Source: Streptococcus sp. Marseille-P6264
Lineage (GTDB): Bacteria > Bacillota > Bacilli > Lactobacillales > Streptococcaceae
Assembly (NCBI RefSeq): GCF_902460355.1
Contig: NZ_CABPTO010000003.1
Coordinates: forward strand, 161,242-225,241
Reading direction: 5' to 3'
DNA length: 64,000 nucleotides
The number at the start of each line of letters is the position of its first letter. The stretch's first letter is position 1. Below, piece by piece: positions 16,872 to 29,020 of the stretch. Under the pieces are notes generated by a model, which searched no databases, was not told where the DNA came from, and saw nothing but the letters and a program-made list of their open reading frames with translations. The translations under genes were made by a program, and so were the position numbers.

Positions 16872-17597
16872 TTACCAAGTTTGTTCCAAATAGCCTTTGA
16901 TAATCTCGAGTTCGGAAGGATTCAGCGGTCGATAACTGCCTTCTGTTAGATTGGGATCCAGCTGAAAATCACCGAAATGAGTGCGTTTGAGATAGGTGAC
17001 CTTGACACCAACTGCTAGAAACATTTTCTTGACCTGATGAAATTTTCCTTCAGAAATGGTAACTGAGGCGGTGGAGTGTTCGAGGCTAGTCGTGTGAATC
17101 TGAAGTTGGGCGGGCTTGCAACGAGTGCCATCCAGAAAAACAATGCCTTGCTGAAAAGCAACTATGGCTTCTTGGTCAAGAGGGCCGTTGACTTCGACAT
17201 AGTAGATCTTTGCGATATGGTATTGTGGATGGAGGAGTTGAAATCCCAGTGGCCCATTATCTGTAATCAGAAGCAGCCCCCGTGTATCGCGATCCAAACG
17301 GCCGATGGCGTAAAGCTGGTCCTTAAAATCTTCTGGGGCAATTAGATCTAGGACAGTCATCTTATCCGAGTCAGAATTGGCAGTGACAGTACCGGCGGGC
17401 TTGTTCAACAGAAAATAATGGTGGGCTAGGTGGTTTAAAGCTTTACCAGCCAGGCTAATGGACTGGAGGCCACTATCGACATTTTGACTGAGAGAGCGAG
17501 CTGCTTGACCGTCAATTACAATCTGCCTTAGTCGCAGTTTTTGTTTCATCTCTTTCCGGCTAATCTTAGCTAGGGCTAAGAATTTATCAAGTCGCAT
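16872..17597 (-). CDS. RsuA-family pseudouridine synthase
   Basis: A 241-residue pseudouridine synthase with an N-terminal S4 RNA-binding domain (MRLDKFLALAKISRKEMKQK) and the catalytic motif GRLDRDTRGLLL. The late motif GKFHQVKKMFLAVG is also present. It resembles RsuA, which modifies U516 of 16S rRNA in E. coli, but the exact target cannot be read from sequence. The start is set at the ATG at 17597, which has AAAGGAAA just upstream; a TTG at 17612 is also in frame but would place that ribosome site inside the gene. Confidence 0.9.
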   Translation of the reverse strand: MRLDKFLALAKISRKEMKQKLRLRQIVIDGQAARSLSQNVDSGLQSISLAGKALNHLAHHYFLLNKPAGTVTANSDSDKMTVLDLIAPEDFKDQLYAIGRLDRDTRGLLLITDNGPLGFQLLHPQYHIAKIYYVEVNGPLDQEAIVAFQQGIVFLDGTRCKPAQLQIHTTSLEHSTASVTISEGKFHQVKKMFLAVGVKVTYLKRTHFGDFQLDPNLTEGSYRPLNPSELEIIKGYLEQTW

Positions 17598-17753
17598 GAG
17601 TTTTCCTTTCAAAGGTTTGGATCGATTCTTTTTTTCTTTTTATCATACACTTTCGGAAGTAAAATTGCAAAAATAGCTACAGTTTACGATTTGCCTATGA
17701 AAACATTTACACTTGGTTAGCCCGTGTTTTTTGGAAAAAACTGTGTTATAATT

Positions 17754-17762
17754 TTTAGTTGG
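17754..17762 (+). promoter_or_regulatory. Extended -10 promoter of typA
   Basis: TGTTATAAT at 17754-17762, an extended -10. The transcript would start near 17769 and carry the ribosome site GAGGAAA before the ATG at 17791. Confidence 0.7.
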
Positions 17763-17790
17763 AAATAAATAATAAGATTTAGAGGAAATC

Positions 17791-19638
17791 ATGACAAAAT
17801 TAAGAGAAGATATCCGTAACATTGCGATTATCGCCCACGTTGACCACGGTAAAACAACCCTCGTTGACGAATTATTAAAGCAATCTGAAACTCTTGACGC
17901 TCGTACTGAATTGGCAGAGCGCGCTATGGACTCAAACGATATCGAAAAAGAGCGCGGTATTACCATCCTTGCTAAAAATACAGCAGTTGCCTACAACGGA
18001 ACACGTATCAACATCATGGATACGCCAGGACACGCGGACTTCGGTGGAGAAGTTGAGCGTATCATGAAAATGGTTGACGGTGTTGTTTTGGTCGTAGATG
18101 CCTACGAAGGAACTATGCCACAAACTCGTTTCGTATTGAAAAAAGCCTTGGAACAAGACCTTGTCCCAATTGTGGTTGTCAACAAAATCGATAAACCATC
18201 TGCTCGCCCAGCAGAAGTAGTGGACGAAGTCTTGGAACTCTTCATCGAGCTTGGTGCAGATGATGACCAGCTTGATTTCCCAGTTGTTTATGCTTCAGCG
18301 ATTAACGGAACTTCTTCCTTGTCAGACAATCCAGCTGATCAAGAAAAAACAATGGCACCAATCTTTGATACCATCATCGACCATATCCCAGCTCCAGTCG
18401 ATAACTCAGATGAGCCTTTGCAGTTCCAGGTATCACTCTTGGACTACAATGACTTCGTAGGTCGTATCGGTATCGGACGTATCTTCCGTGGTAGTGTGAA
18501 AGTTGGGGACCAAGTCACTCTTTCTAAACTAGACGGCACAACTAAAAACTTCCGTGTTACAAAACTCTTCGGTTTCTTTGGTTTGGAACGTCGTGAGATC
18601 CAAGAAGCCAAAGCAGGTGACTTGATTGCCGTATCTGGTATGGAAGATATCTTTGTTGGTGAAACTATTACGCCAACGGATGCTATTGAACCACTTCCAA
18701 TCCTTCACATCGATGAACCAACCCTTCAAATGACTTTCTTGGTAAACAACTCACCATTTGCAGGTCGTGAAGGGAAATGGGTAACGTCTCGTAAAGTGGA
18801 AGAACGTTTGCAGGCTGAGCTACAAACAGACGTTTCCCTTCGTGTTGATCCAACAGATTCACCAGATAAGTGGACAGTTTCAGGTCGTGGAGAATTGCAC
18901 TTGTCAATCCTGATCGAAACCATGCGTCGTGAGGGCTATGAACTTCAAGTATCTCGTCCAGAAGTTATCGTAAAAGAGATTGATGGTGTTAAATGTGAGC
19001 CATTTGAACGTGTTCAAATCGATACTCCAGAAGAATACCAAGGTTCTGTAATCCAAAGCCTTTCTGAACGCAAGGGTGAAATGTTGGATATGATTTCAAC
19101 TGGTAACGGTCAAACTCGTTTAGTCTTCCTTGTTCCAGCGCGTGGTCTGATCGGATACTCAACTGAGTTCTTGTCAATGACTCGTGGTTACGGTATCATG
19201 AACCATACCTTTGAACAATATCTGCCAGTTATCCCTGGTGAAATCGGAGGCCGTCACCGTGGTGCCCTTGTTTCCATCGATGCTGGTAAGGCTACAACTT
19301 ACTCTATTATGTCGATTGAAGAACGTGGAACCATCTTTGTTAACCCAGGTACTGAGGTTTATGAAGGAATGATCATCGGTGAGAATTCTCGTGAGAATGA
19401 CTTGACAGTTAACATCACTAAGGCTAAACAAATGACCAACGTTCGTTCAGCTACCAAGGACCAAACAGCGGTTATCAAGACACCTCGTATCTTGACCCTT
19501 GAAGAGTCACTCGAGTTCTTGAACGATGATGAGTACATGGAAGTAACGCCTGAGTCAATCCGTTTGCGTAAGCAAATCCTCAACAAGGCAGAGCGCGAAA
19601 AAGCTAATAAAAACAAGAAAAAACAAGCAGCAGAATAA
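17791..19638 (+). CDS. typA: Ribosome-associated GTPase TypA/BipA
   Basis: A 615-residue translational GTPase related to EF-G and LepA. The G domain has [15 protein letters not shown] (G1), [11 protein letters not shown] (G2), DTPGHADF (G3) and VVNKIDK (G4). It is followed by a beta-barrel domain, two alpha/beta domains ([20 protein letters not shown] is in the EF-G domain III-like part) and the BipA-specific C-terminal domain. It acts on 50S assembly at low temperature or stress in other bacteria. The C-terminus is Lys-rich. Codon use is strongly biased toward preferred codons, like ileS, pointing to high expression. Confidence 0.97.
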   Translation: MTKLREDIRNIAIIAHVDHGKTTLVDELLKQSETLDARTELAERAMDSNDIEKERGITILAKNTAVAYNGTRINIMDTPGHADFGGEVERIMKMVDGVVLVVDAYEGTMPQTRFVLKKALEQDLVPIVVVNKIDKPSARPAEVVDEVLELFIELGADDDQLDFPVVYASAINGTSSLSDNPADQEKTMAPIFDTIIDHIPAPVDNSDEPLQFQVSLLDYNDFVGRIGIGRIFRGSVKVGDQVTLSKLDGTTKNFRVTKLFGFFGLERREIQEAKAGDLIAVSGMEDIFVGETITPTDAIEPLPILHIDEPTLQMTFLVNNSPFAGREGKWVTSRKVEERLQAELQTDVSLRVDPTDSPDKWTVSGRGELHLSILIETMRREGYELQVSRPEVIVKEIDGVKCEPFERVQIDTPEEYQGSVIQSLSERKGEMLDMISTGNGQTRLVFLVPARGLIGYSTEFLSMTRGYGIMNHTFEQYLPVIPGEIGGRHRGALVSIDAGKATTYSIMSIEERGTIFVNPGTEVYEGMIIGENSRENDLTVNITKAKQMTNVRSATKDQTAVIKTPRILTLEESLEFLNDDEYMEVTPESIRLRKQILNKAEREKANKNKKKQAAE

Positions 19639-19672
19639 ATCATTGAGTTGACTGGTGGTAGAAAGGAGCGGC

Positions 19673-19930
19673 ATGATTTACCTGATTATTGGAATATTAA
19701 TCCTGCTTTTCTATGTATTTGCCATTCCAACTAGTATTAAGGGAACGCTGAATGTCTTGACATTTGTACTTTTGCTGGTTGCCTTGATCATTTTGCTTGC
19801 TTTGGCAATTTTTCAAATTTTTAAATTGCCTGGAGAATTATTTGTGAGTATCTTTTTGATTATTATAACAGTGTGGGCCTTGATGGACATCGAGCGTCTA
19901 GTACCATCTCAGAAATCAAAAAAACTTTAA
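19673..19930 (+). CDS. DUF3165 small membrane protein
   Basis: An 85-residue protein with three hydrophobic stretches (MIYLIIGILILLFYVFAIP, LNVLTFVLLLVALIILLALA and LFVSIFLIIITVWALMDI) and a short basic tail. It matches the streptococcal DUF3165 family, of unknown function. The start is the ATG at 19673, with the ribosome site AAAGGAG 5-6 bases upstream; a GTG at 19655 in frame is rejected. It lies 34 bases after typA and is probably read from the same transcript. Confidence 0.82.
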   Translation: MIYLIIGILILLFYVFAIPTSIKGTLNVLTFVLLLVALIILLALAIFQIFKLPGELFVSIFLIIITVWALMDIERLVPSQKSKKL

Positions 19931-19943
19931 ACTCATAAACTAT

Positions 19944-20004
19944 AAGGAAGGGATTAGGATTCCAAAGGTCGTGTAGACTTTTGGTGGCCTAGTTCCTTTT
20001 GTTT
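19944..20004 (+). terminator. Probable terminator after typA-DUF3165
   Basis: A long imperfect hairpin: CCAAAGGTC pairs with GACTTTTGG, and the outer TAGG and AAGG segments pair with CCTA and CCTT. It ends in CCTTTTGTTT. Confidence 0.6.
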
Positions 20005-20300
20005 ATCTAAAGCGAGATTCTTCGATGGTGGTTTTGACTGAGTAGAAAGATAATACAGATACCGATGTTTTTCATTTAGAGAAGGCTTAATTTTTTTGAA
20101 TGCTGTTGACCATCAGTGAGTAGGTCAGGTTTGATAAGACACTGGCAATTAAATGTTTTGGATAGTTTTTACTTGTATAAAAGGGTTTTTCAAAGATTTC
20201 AAAGAGAATAACATTTCTTCTTATTTATTAAAAGCTGTTAACAGTTAAAATAAAAGCCTGATATGACTTTTTTATTTTCGCAAAAAAAGGTAAAATAGAA
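20005..20300. other. AT-rich intergenic region before murD
   Basis: About 300 bases without a supported gene. It holds a perfect 10-base palindrome CTGTTAACAG (20235-20244) and a -10-like TAAAAT at 20291-20296 that could start the murD transcript. Nothing else is recognised. Confidence 0.5.
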
Positions 20301-20325
20301 GGTAGTATGAATGAAGAGGTACATG

Positions 20326-21678
20326 ATGAAGACTATTTCAAAATTTGCCAATAAGAAAGTTTTGGTGTTGGGTTTAGCTAAATCAGGGGAGTCAGCTGCC
20401 CGTCTTTTGGATAAATTGGGAGCGATTGTGACGGTTAATGATGGGAAACCTTTCGAGGAAAATCCAGCTGCCCAATCTTTACTTGAAGAAGGAATTAAGG
20501 TCGTGACAGGTGGTCATCCATTGGAGTTATTGGATGAAGATTTTGAATGGATGGTGAAAAATCCGGGCATTCCTTACAATAATCCTATGGTCATGAGGGC
20601 TTTGGAAAAGCAGATTCCTGTCATTACCGAAGTGGAGCTGGCTTATCTGATTTCAGATGCGCCGATTATCGGCATTACCGGCTCAAATGGAAAAACCACG
20701 ACCACGACCATGATTGCGGAAGTGCTAACAGCAGGTGGTCAAAATGGTCTTTTGTCTGGGAATATCGGATTTCCAGCTAGTCAAGTTGCTCAAGATGCGG
20801 GTAAAACAGACACTTTGGTCATGGAACTTTCTTCCTTCCAACTAATGGGAATCGAAGCCTTCCATCCAGAAATAGCGGTGATTACCAATCTGATGCCAAC
20901 ACATCTGGACTATCACGGCTCTTTTGAAGATTATGTGGCGGCCAAGTGGAATATCCAAAAAAATATGACGGCTTCTGACTATGTCGTTTTGAATTTCAAT
21001 CAAGATTTGGCGAAAGAATTGGCTAAGAAAACGGCAGCCCAGGTGATTCCTTTTTCAACCCAAGAACAAGTCGATGGAGCCTACTTGGACGGCGATGTGC
21101 TGACTTTCCGTGGGGAAGCCATTATGAAAGCTTCTGAACTAGGCGTGCCTGGTAGCCATAATGTAGAAAATGCTCTAGCAACCATTGCTGTCGCTAAACT
21201 GCGCGGGATTGACAATCAAGTTATTAAAGAAACCTTGGCTCATTTTGGTGGTGTCAAGCATCGGCTCCAGTATGTGGGCGAAATCAATCAAGTCAAATTT
21301 TACAATGACAGTAAATCAACTAATATCTTAGCGACACAAAAAGCTTTGTCAGGCTTTGACAATAGCAAGGTCATTTTGATTGCTGGTGGCCTGGATCGTG
21401 GCAATGAATTTGATGAATTGGTGCCAGATATCAAGGGATTGAAAAAGATGGTGATTCTGGGAGAATCGGCTGCGCGTGTTAAGCGGGCTGCGGATCAGGC
21501 AGAAGTAAGCTATCTGGACGCTTCAGATATCAGAGATGCTACTCGCAAAGCCTTTTCTGTGGCGGAGCCTGGGGATATTGTCCTTCTCAGTCCAGCCAAT
21601 GCCAGCTGGGATATGTATAAGAATTTTGAAGTGCGGGGCGATGAATTCCTTGCAGTGTTTAAAGAATTAAAGGGATAA
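20326..21678 (+). CDS. murD: UDP-N-acetylmuramoylalanine--D-glutamate ligase
   Basis: Adds D-Glu to UDP-MurNAc-L-Ala in the cytoplasm during peptidoglycan precursor synthesis. The 450-residue protein has the N-terminal Rossmann-like domain ([17 protein letters not shown]), the ATP loop [18 protein letters not shown], the ELSSFQL motif, the [11 protein letters not shown] segment, and the C-terminal domain with FYNDSKSTN and IAGGLDRG. Of several clustered ATGs I prefer 20326, because AGAGG lies 6 bases upstream; 20311 and 20323 are possible. It begins the murD-murG-divIB unit. Confidence 0.96.
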   Translation: MKTISKFANKKVLVLGLAKSGESAARLLDKLGAIVTVNDGKPFEENPAAQSLLEEGIKVVTGGHPLELLDEDFEWMVKNPGIPYNNPMVMRALEKQIPVITEVELAYLISDAPIIGITGSNGKTTTTTMIAEVLTAGGQNGLLSGNIGFPASQVAQDAGKTDTLVMELSSFQLMGIEAFHPEIAVITNLMPTHLDYHGSFEDYVAAKWNIQKNMTASDYVVLNFNQDLAKELAKKTAAQVIPFSTQEQVDGAYLDGDVLTFRGEAIMKASELGVPGSHNVENALATIAVAKLRGIDNQVIKETLAHFGGVKHRLQYVGEINQVKFYNDSKSTNILATQKALSGFDNSKVILIAGGLDRGNEFDELVPDIKGLKKMVILGESAARVKRAADQAEVSYLDASDIRDATRKAFSVAEPGDIVLLSPANASWDMYKNFEVRGDEFLAVFKELKG

Positions 21679-21679
21679 A

Positions 21680-22750
21680 ATGAAAAAAATAGTATTTACA
21701 GGCGGAGGGACAGTTGGCCATGTAACCCTCAATCTTTTGCTGATGCCTAAATTTATCGAAGAGGGCTGGGAAGTCCATTATATCGGTGACCGCCATGGGA
21801 TTGAGTACAAGGAAATTCAAAAATCAGGACTACCTATTGTTTTCCATTCGATTGCAACTGGCAAGCTCCGTCGCTATTTTTCTTGGCAGAATCTTTGGGA
21901 TGTTTTTAAAGTGGCAGGCGGCATTCTCCAGTCGCTGGGCATCATGTTAAAAGTCCGTCCCAAAGCCCTATTTTCAAAAGGAGGCTTTGTGTCTGTTCCG
22001 CCAGTGATTGCGGCGAAGGTGACCGGCGTTCCAGTCTTTATCCATGAGTCTGATTTGTCGCTTGGTTTGGCCAATAAAATCGGTTATAAATGCGCGACAA
22101 AGATGTTCACGACTTTTGAGCAAGCTGAAGGACTGAGCAAGGCTGAACATGTTGGAGCGGTGACCAAGATTGCTACTCTCCCTCAAACAGAACCAGCTGA
22201 GATTGAGAAAATCAAGGCTCATTTCACAGAAGGAAAACCTACCTTGCTCTTTGTCGGTGGCTCAGGAGGCGCGAAAGTTTTCAATGATTTTATTACAAAA
22301 AATAAGGATCGCTTGATTGAAAAATATAATATTATCAATCTGACAGGCGATGCTAGTTTGGATGAGCTTTCCCACCGTATCTACCGGGTGTCCTATGTGA
22401 CAGATCTGTATCAGCCACTGATGGCTATGGCAGATGTCATCGTGACACGAGGCGGTTCTAATACCATCTTTGAATTACTGGCGATGAAGAAGTTGCAAGT
22501 GATTGTACCTTTAGGGCTGGGGGCAAGTCGAGGAGATCAGATTGAAAATGCCAACTACTTCTTGGAAAAAGGCTATGCGCTTAAAATCAATGAAGAAAAC
22601 TTGAATCGGGTCAATCTCCAAGTAGCAGTGGATGATTTACTGAGGGAAAAGGCTGCCTACTATCAACGAATGGAAGAAGCGCCTGAACTAACATCAGTAG
22701 ATGAATTTTATGAAATTTTAAAGCAAAATATTAACAAAGGGAAAATATGA
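21680..22750 (+). CDS. murG: UDP-GlcNAc:lipid I GlcNAc transferase
   Basis: Makes lipid II from lipid I at the inner face of the membrane. The 356-residue GT28 protein has the N-terminal glycine-rich [14 protein letters not shown] motif and [15 protein letters not shown]. The C-terminal domain shows [13 protein letters not shown] and [17 protein letters not shown], which bind the UDP-sugar. The second N-terminal loop reads [12 protein letters not shown] (LRRYFSWQN). It follows murD by one base and overlaps divIB by 4 bases. Confidence 0.96.
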   Translation: MKKIVFTGGGTVGHVTLNLLLMPKFIEEGWEVHYIGDRHGIEYKEIQKSGLPIVFHSIATGKLRRYFSWQNLWDVFKVAGGILQSLGIMLKVRPKALFSKGGFVSVPPVIAAKVTGVPVFIHESDLSLGLANKIGYKCATKMFTTFEQAEGLSKAEHVGAVTKIATLPQTEPAEIEKIKAHFTEGKPTLLFVGGSGGAKVFNDFITKNKDRLIEKYNIINLTGDASLDELSHRIYRVSYVTDLYQPLMAMADVIVTRGGSNTIFELLAMKKLQVIVPLGLGASRGDQIENANYFLEKGYALKINEENLNRVNLQVAVDDLLREKAAYYQRMEEAPELTSVDEFYEILKQNINKGKI

Positions 22751-23931
22751 AAAAAAGCAAGGAAGATAAGCAAAAAGATGCTCAACTTTCTCTCTCTGAA
22801 TGGCAAGTCAGAAATAAAGAGTATCTTGAGAAAAAAGCTCAAGAAAAGGCAAAGAAGCAAGCAGAGTTAGAGCAGAAACAAGCTGAGCTAGAGAAGAAAA
22901 AAGAAGAAATGAAGGCAAAGCTTGAAAATCAAGAGCCTTCTAACGAAGAGCATACAGTCTCCGAAGAAACTGACACAGACTCTCCTACAAGTGAAGAAGA
23001 AACTGAAGTGCAAGATTCTGAAACTGAAGGTGAGGAGCAAGAGGAAGTCCAAGAACAAGAAGAGCAAGAGGAAGAAGTAGATCAGCTTGAGCCTCCGAAG
23101 GTTCCAATTGAGAGAATCCATTGGTATCGGGCTTTGCCAGTTTTAGTGACAAGTTCCCTAATCTTTTTAGCGTCCCTTTATTTCCTCACGCCACTTGCAA
23201 CTATGAAGACCATTGAATTTACAGGAAACAAGGTTGTGAGTCAGGAGGAACTAAAAAGAAGTAGTAAAATCGATCAGCGCGATTATACTGTTACTGTTTA
23301 CAAAAATCGCCATCATTATGAGCAAAATCTGAAAGCTTCTAGCCCCTGGATTGAAAATGTAGATATGACCTATCAATTTCCGCTGACTTTCAAAATCGAT
23401 GTTCAGGAATATGGCATTTTAGGTTATTTGCAGAAAGATTCTAAGTATTATCCTATTTTAACGAGTGGAGAATACGTAAAAAATGAGGTTGCAGCTGATG
23501 CCTTGCCCGAAGAGCGGATGGATGTGACCTTTTCGGATGCAGGCTTGATCAAGGAGTTTGTTCAACAACTGAAGAATGTTCCCGATTCAGTCAAAAAGAG
23601 CATTAGAAAAGTTGATTTAACTCCTAGCAAGGTGACAGAGGATTTAGTGACTATTACCATGTTTGATGAACACCAAATTTTAGTTCCTATTTCTCATATT
23701 GCTAAGAAACTTCCCTACTATGAAGGAATTCATCCTCAGTTGGAAGTGCCAAGCGTGGTCGATATGGAGGCTGGTATTTTTAGCTATGCGCAAGGCACAG
23801 AAAATGAAGTTATCCATGAGGCTAGTAACGATGTGCAAGATACAGAATCTTCAACTCAACATGCAGAGCAATCTACCGAGCATTCTGCTCAATCTCAGGC
23901 AGAAAAGCCAGAGATTTCTGAAAATAACTAA
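22747..23931 (+). CDS. divIB: Cell division protein DivIB/FtsQ
   Basis: A 394-residue bitopic division protein. A long charged cytoplasmic region (1-125) rich in Lys, Gln and Glu is followed by one membrane helix at about 129-152 ([19 protein letters not shown]). Then come the POTRA domain starting at [17 protein letters not shown], the beta domain (to about 340), and a Ser/Thr/Gln/Glu-rich extracellular tail. It partners with DivIC and FtsL at the septum. The acidic low-complexity stretch before the membrane ([18 protein letters not shown]) is longer than in many relatives. It overlaps murG by 4 bases. Confidence 0.93.
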   Translation: MKKSKEDKQKDAQLSLSEWQVRNKEYLEKKAQEKAKKQAELEQKQAELEKKKEEMKAKLENQEPSNEEHTVSEETDTDSPTSEEETEVQDSETEGEEQEEVQEQEEQEEEVDQLEPPKVPIERIHWYRALPVLVTSSLIFLASLYFLTPLATMKTIEFTGNKVVSQEELKRSSKIDQRDYTVTVYKNRHHYEQNLKASSPWIENVDMTYQFPLTFKIDVQEYGILGYLQKDSKYYPILTSGEYVKNEVAADALPEERMDVTFSDAGLIKEFVQQLKNVPDSVKKSIRKVDLTPSKVTEDLVTITMFDEHQILVPISHIAKKLPYYEGIHPQLEVPSVVDMEAGIFSYAQGTENEVIHEASNDVQDTESSTQHAEQSTEHSAQSQAEKPEISENN

Positions 23932-23970
23932 TTATTATAGATAAAAAACTGCGCCAATTTCGTATTTTTA

Positions 23971-23979
23971 TGATATAAT
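23971..23979 (+). promoter_or_regulatory. Extended -10 promoter before ftsA
   Basis: TGATATAAT at 23971-23979, giving a leader of about 70 bases before the ftsA ATG. It implies that ftsA-ftsZ can be transcribed separately from murD-murG-divIB. Confidence 0.65.
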
Positions 23980-24054
23980 AAAGTTTGGATAACCCTATTT
24001 TCTAGAGTTATTTGTATTAGAATGGAAACGTGGAAGACAGAGAGGACTGATGTA

Positions 24055-25419
24055 ATGGCTAGAGATGGCTTTTTTACTGGATTAGATATAGGAAGTAGCA
24101 CAATTAAAGTGTTGGTGGCAGAGCACATCAACGGTGAAATGAATGTTATTGGAGTCAGCAATGCAAAGAGTGCTGGCGTTAAAGATGGGATTATTGTCGA
24201 TATTGAAGCAGCAGCAGCGGCTATTAAGTCAGCAATTTCTCAAGCAGAAGAAAAAGCGGGGATTTCAATTGGACTAGTGAATGTTGGCTTGCCTGCAAAT
24301 CTACTGCAAATTGAGCCAACTCAAGGAATGATTCCTGTGACTAGTGACTCCAAAGAAATTACCGATGAAGATGTCGAGAGCGTTGTAAGATCTGCCTTGA
24401 CCAAGAGCATGACTCCTGACCGTGAAGTAATTACCTTCATTCCAGAAGAGTTTGTTGTTGATGGCTTCCAAGGGATCCGTGATCCTCGTGGTATGATGGG
24501 GATTCGCCTAGAAATGCGCGGCCTACTTTACACTGGTCCTCGTACAATCCTGCATAATCTCCGTAAAACAGTGGAGCGTGCAGGAGTGAAATTGGAGAAT
24601 ATTATCATTTCTCCTTTAGCGATGACAAAATCCATCTTGAACGAAGGAGAACGGGAGTTTGGCGCGACAGTCATTGATATGGGTGGCGGACAAACTACAG
24701 TTGCTTCTGTAAAAAATCAAGAATTACAATTTACCAATATCTATCAAGAAGGCGGCGACTATGTCACAAAAGACATTTCAAAAGTCTTGAAAACTTCTCA
24801 GAAATTGGCAGAAAGCTTGAAGTTTAACTATGGTGTAGCTTATGTACCATTTGCAGGCACAGAATCTTTCCCAGTTGAAGTTATCGGGGAAGTTAATCCA
24901 GTTGAAATCACAGAAACCTATCTAGCTGAAATCATCTCTGCTCGTATCAAACATGTTTTTGAACAAATCAAGCAAGATTTAGATAGAAGACACGTGTTAG
25001 ATCTTCCTGGTGGTATTGTAATCGTTGGTGGTGGAGCAATCTTGCCTGGCGTTGTAGAATTAGCTCAGGAAGTATTTGGCGTTCACGCTAAATTATATGT
25101 ACCAAATCAAATCGGTATCCGTAATCCAGCTTTTGCCCACGTGATTAGTCTTTCAGAGTATGCTGGCAATCTGACCGAAGTGGATCGAATTGCACAAGCT
25201 GCTGTTCGTGGAGACGAGCAGTTGCGTCATCAAGCAACTAGCTTTGAACGTCCAAGTCATAGAGTACCTCGCTTTGATCATCAGCCGGTTGAACCAGTTC
25301 AACCAGTTCAAGAGGTGGAACCAGAAATTGCACCGCTTAGAAATGAAGAACCACAAGAGGAACCAAAAGCTAGTCTTACAGATAAGATGCGCAATTTAAT
25401 TGGTAATATGTTTGAGTAA
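24055..25419 (+). CDS. ftsA: Cell division protein FtsA
   Basis: An actin-like ATPase of about 454 residues that tethers FtsZ to the membrane. Seen: phosphate-1 loop GLDIGSSTIKVLVAE, the domain 1C region, phosphate-2 VIDMGGGQTTVAS, adenosine motif IVGGGAILPGV, then a Pro/Glu/Gln-rich linker and a C-terminal amphipathic membrane helix (SLTDKMRNLIGNMFE). The start is ATG 24055, with AGAGGA 8 bases upstream; an in-frame ATG at 24022 would add 11 non-conserved residues. FtsZ follows after 16 bases. Confidence 0.96.
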   Translation: MARDGFFTGLDIGSSTIKVLVAEHINGEMNVIGVSNAKSAGVKDGIIVDIEAAAAAIKSAISQAEEKAGISIGLVNVGLPANLLQIEPTQGMIPVTSDSKEITDEDVESVVRSALTKSMTPDREVITFIPEEFVVDGFQGIRDPRGMMGIRLEMRGLLYTGPRTILHNLRKTVERAGVKLENIIISPLAMTKSILNEGEREFGATVIDMGGGQTTVASVKNQELQFTNIYQEGGDYVTKDISKVLKTSQKLAESLKFNYGVAYVPFAGTESFPVEVIGEVNPVEITETYLAEIISARIKHVFEQIKQDLDRRHVLDLPGGIVIVGGGAILPGVVELAQEVFGVHAKLYVPNQIGIRNPAFAHVISLSEYAGNLTEVDRIAQAAVRGDEQLRHQATSFERPSHRVPRFDHQPVEPVQPVQEVEPEIAPLRNEEPQEEPKASLTDKMRNLIGNMFE

Positions 25420-25432
25420 GGAGAATAAATAG

Positions 25433-26701
<1,269 letters not shown>

Positions 26702-26705
26702 TTAA

Positions 26706-27377
26706 ATGGATTTTCAAGTAAATAAAGATTTAATTTTTCAAAATGTTGCTCAAATAGTTGAAAAAGAAAATCGATTGAAGGACTCCGTAAACATTATTGC
26801 GGTTACCAAGTATGTTGACTGTGAAACAGCGAAAAAACTCGTGGATACAGGAATCAAACATATTGGAGAAAATCGAGTAGATAAGTTTCTTGAAAAATAT
26901 CATGCTTTAAAGGAAGAAAACCTTACTTGGCATTTGATTGGTAGTTTGCAGAGAAGGAAAGTAAAAGATGTGATCAACTATGTTGATTATTTCCATGCTT
27001 TAGACTCTGTCAAATTGGCTCAAGAAATCAACAAGCGAGCAGATCATGTGATTAATTGTTTCTTGCAAGTGAATATTTCAAAAGAAGAAAGCAAGCATGG
27101 TTTTTTAGTTGAAGAACTAGATAGTGTTTTACCAGAGCTTGCAGCCTTAGAAAACATTTGCATTGTTGGCCTGATGACCATGGCTCCACTCGAAGCTGAT
27201 CATCAAGAGCTGAATCAGATTTTTTCAGAGGCACATCAGCTTCAATTAAACTTACAAAGCAAACAGTTAAAAAACATGCCCTTTTCTGATTTGAGTATGG
27301 GAATGAGCCGTGATTATCCAGAAGCGATTGCCAACGGCTCAACCTATGTCAGAATCGGAACAGCATTTTTTAAATAG
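26706..27377 (+). CDS. ylmE: YggS/YlmE-family PLP-binding protein
   Basis: A 223-residue pyridoxal-phosphate-binding protein of the COG0325 family, which looks like the N-terminal domain of alanine racemase and helps PLP homeostasis. The PLP lysine is in IIAVTKYVD (about residue 32-35), with HIGENRV, WHLIGSLQRRK, LQVNISKEESKHG, GLMTMAP and FSDLSMGMSRDYPEAI all conserved. It is the first of the ylm genes between ftsZ and divIVA. Confidence 0.94.
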   Translation: MDFQVNKDLIFQNVAQIVEKENRLKDSVNIIAVTKYVDCETAKKLVDTGIKHIGENRVDKFLEKYHALKEENLTWHLIGSLQRRKVKDVINYVDYFHALDSVKLAQEINKRADHVINCFLQVNISKEESKHGFLVEELDSVLPELAALENICIVGLMTMAPLEADHQELNQIFSEAHQLQLNLQSKQLKNMPFSDLSMGMSRDYPEAIANGSTYVRIGTAFFK

Positions 27378-27386
27378 GAAAGAACT

Positions 27387-27953
27387 ATGTCATTTAAAGA
27401 TAAATTTGATAAATTTATAGAATACTTTACAGAAGATGGAGAAAAGTCTGACTTACCAGTACAGCCTTTAGATGAATCTGATTCTGTTTTGAAGCCTGCA
27501 GAGATCGAGCCAGTTCCGGCTGCATCAGCAAAGGAAAACGCACGTACTCGTTCAGCTTCTTCACAAGTCCAACAAAAGCCTGCAACGGAAAATATTACTA
27601 GATTGCATGCTCGCCAACAAGAACTGGCTCAGCATCGAGTGAAATCTAGTGAGAAGGTTACGATTGATGTTCGCTATCCGAAAAAATATGAGGAAGCAAC
27701 AGAGGTTGTTGATTTACTTGTGGCGAATGAGAGTATCTTAATTGATTTTCAATATATGACAGAGGTACAAGCGAGACGTTGCTTGGATTATCTTGATGGG
27801 GCGCGCTATGTTTTGGCTGGGAACTTGAGAAAAGTTGCTAGTACCATGTACTTGCTCACTCCAATCAATGTTGTCGTCAATGTAGAAGATATTCGCCTTC
27901 CAAACGATGTGGATCTGAGTGAATACGATTTTGATATGAAACGCAGCAGATAA
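27387..27953 (+). CDS. sepF: Cell division protein SepF
   Basis: A 188-residue FtsZ-binding membrane anchor. It has an N-terminal amphipathic helix ([14 protein letters not shown]), a long low-complexity acidic and Pro/Gln linker (about 18-88), and the C-terminal SepF core (about 92-180) with [40 protein letters not shown] and LTPINVVVN. SepF forms rings that bundle FtsZ protofilaments. It begins 10 bases after ylmE with an AGGAAAG ribosome site. Confidence 0.94.
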   Translation: MSFKDKFDKFIEYFTEDGEKSDLPVQPLDESDSVLKPAEIEPVPAASAKENARTRSASSQVQQKPATENITRLHARQQELAQHRVKSSEKVTIDVRYPKKYEEATEVVDLLVANESILIDFQYMTEVQARRCLDYLDGARYVLAGNLRKVASTMYLLTPINVVVNVEDIRLPNDVDLSEYDFDMKRSR

Positions 27954-27956
27954 TTA

Positions 27957-28232
27957 ATGATTTACTTTATTTTAAAATTAGTTTCTAATCTAATTGATCT
28001 TTACTCCCTTCTCGTCTTCATCTATGCACTCTTGTCTTGGTTCCCTGGAGCTTACCAAACAGCCCTAGGAAGGCTTGTCGGTTCTCTGGTTGAACCATTT
28101 TTGCGTTTATTCCGCAGGTTACCTTTGCAGTTTGGTAGATTAGACTTTACTGTTCTGGTGGCACTTTTTGCCTTGAGAGTGCTTGATACCTTATTTCTCC
28201 ATTTCCTTGCTTCCTTGTTATTGCTATGGTAA
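27957..28232 (+). CDS. ylmG: YggT-family membrane protein YlmG
   Basis: A 91-residue protein with two hydrophobic hairpin segments (MIYFILKLVSNLIDLYSLLV and DFTVLVALFALRVLDTLFLH) and the YggT signature SWFPGAYQTALGRLVGSLVE...PFLRLFRRL. The family is linked to cell division and chromosome arrangement in cyanobacteria and plastids; in streptococci its exact task is not settled. It follows sepF by 3 bases and overlaps ylmH by 7. Confidence 0.9.
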   Translation: MIYFILKLVSNLIDLYSLLVFIYALLSWFPGAYQTALGRLVGSLVEPFLRLFRRLPLQFGRLDFTVLVALFALRVLDTLFLHFLASLLLLW

Positions 28233-29011
28233 ACAATATCTATCAGCATTATTCTCAGGATGATCAAGATTTTCTGGATAAAAGCATGGAATTGCTTCAA
28301 AGAGTAGAAAATCAATATAGCTATGAGACGACTGCTTTTTTGAATCCTCATCAGGTCAATATTCTCAAAAATTTGAGTAAGCAATATGATGTGCAAGTAT
28401 TTTCTAGTTCAGATTATTTTCCAAGTGAGTTTGCTAAAGTATTGATTGCACCTACCTATTATCAATTAGAACTCGAAGATTTCGATGTGGTCTTGCTAGA
28501 GATTACCTATGCAAGTAAGTTCTATAAGGTGACTCATTCACAAATTATGGGAACCCTTTTGCATCAGCTAGGGATTGAGAGGCGGACGTTTGGCGATATC
28601 ATCGTCGTGGATGACCGTGCACAAGTATTTGTGGATAGAAGATTAGAAGAATATTTCATTACGAATGTTTCTAAAATAGCTAAAGTTCCAGTTCGGCTAA
28701 GAAGAGTTGATTTCAGAGATCAGTTACAAGACTCACCAGCGACTAAAACAACAGATGTTTTGGCCTCTAGTCTCAGATTGGATAAGCTGGTAGCCACAGT
28801 CTTTAAGTTATCACGTAGTCAAGCTGTGGAACTAATCATGGGGAAGCAGGTAAAGCAGAACTACAGAACCATTGATAATCCTAGCCAACAGCTCTCTTTG
28901 GGCGATTTGATTAGCGTTAGGAAATATGGAAGATTTAAGATTTTAACAGAAAATGGTTTTTCCAAAAACGGGAAGCATAAACTAACAGTTGAATTATTAC
29001 CTAGCAAATAA
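28226..29011 (+). CDS. ylmH: S4-domain RNA-binding protein YlmH
   Basis: A 261-residue protein with an N-terminal YlmH-type region (about 1-175) and a C-terminal S4 RNA-binding domain (about 178-240: ASSLRLDKLVATVFKLSRSQ, then GDLISVRKYGRF). Work in Bacillus connects YlmH to rescue of stalled 50S-nascent chain complexes. It overlaps ylmG by 7 bases and divIVA follows after 9. Confidence 0.92.
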   Translation: MVNNIYQHYSQDDQDFLDKSMELLQRVENQYSYETTAFLNPHQVNILKNLSKQYDVQVFSSSDYFPSEFAKVLIAPTYYQLELEDFDVVLLEITYASKFYKVTHSQIMGTLLHQLGIERRTFGDIIVVDDRAQVFVDRRLEEYFITNVSKIAKVPVRLRRVDFRDQLQDSPATKTTDVLASSLRLDKLVATVFKLSRSQAVELIMGKQVKQNYRTIDNPSQQLSLGDLISVRKYGRFKILTENGFSKNGKHKLTVELLPSK

Positions 29012-29020
29012 GGAGGAAAT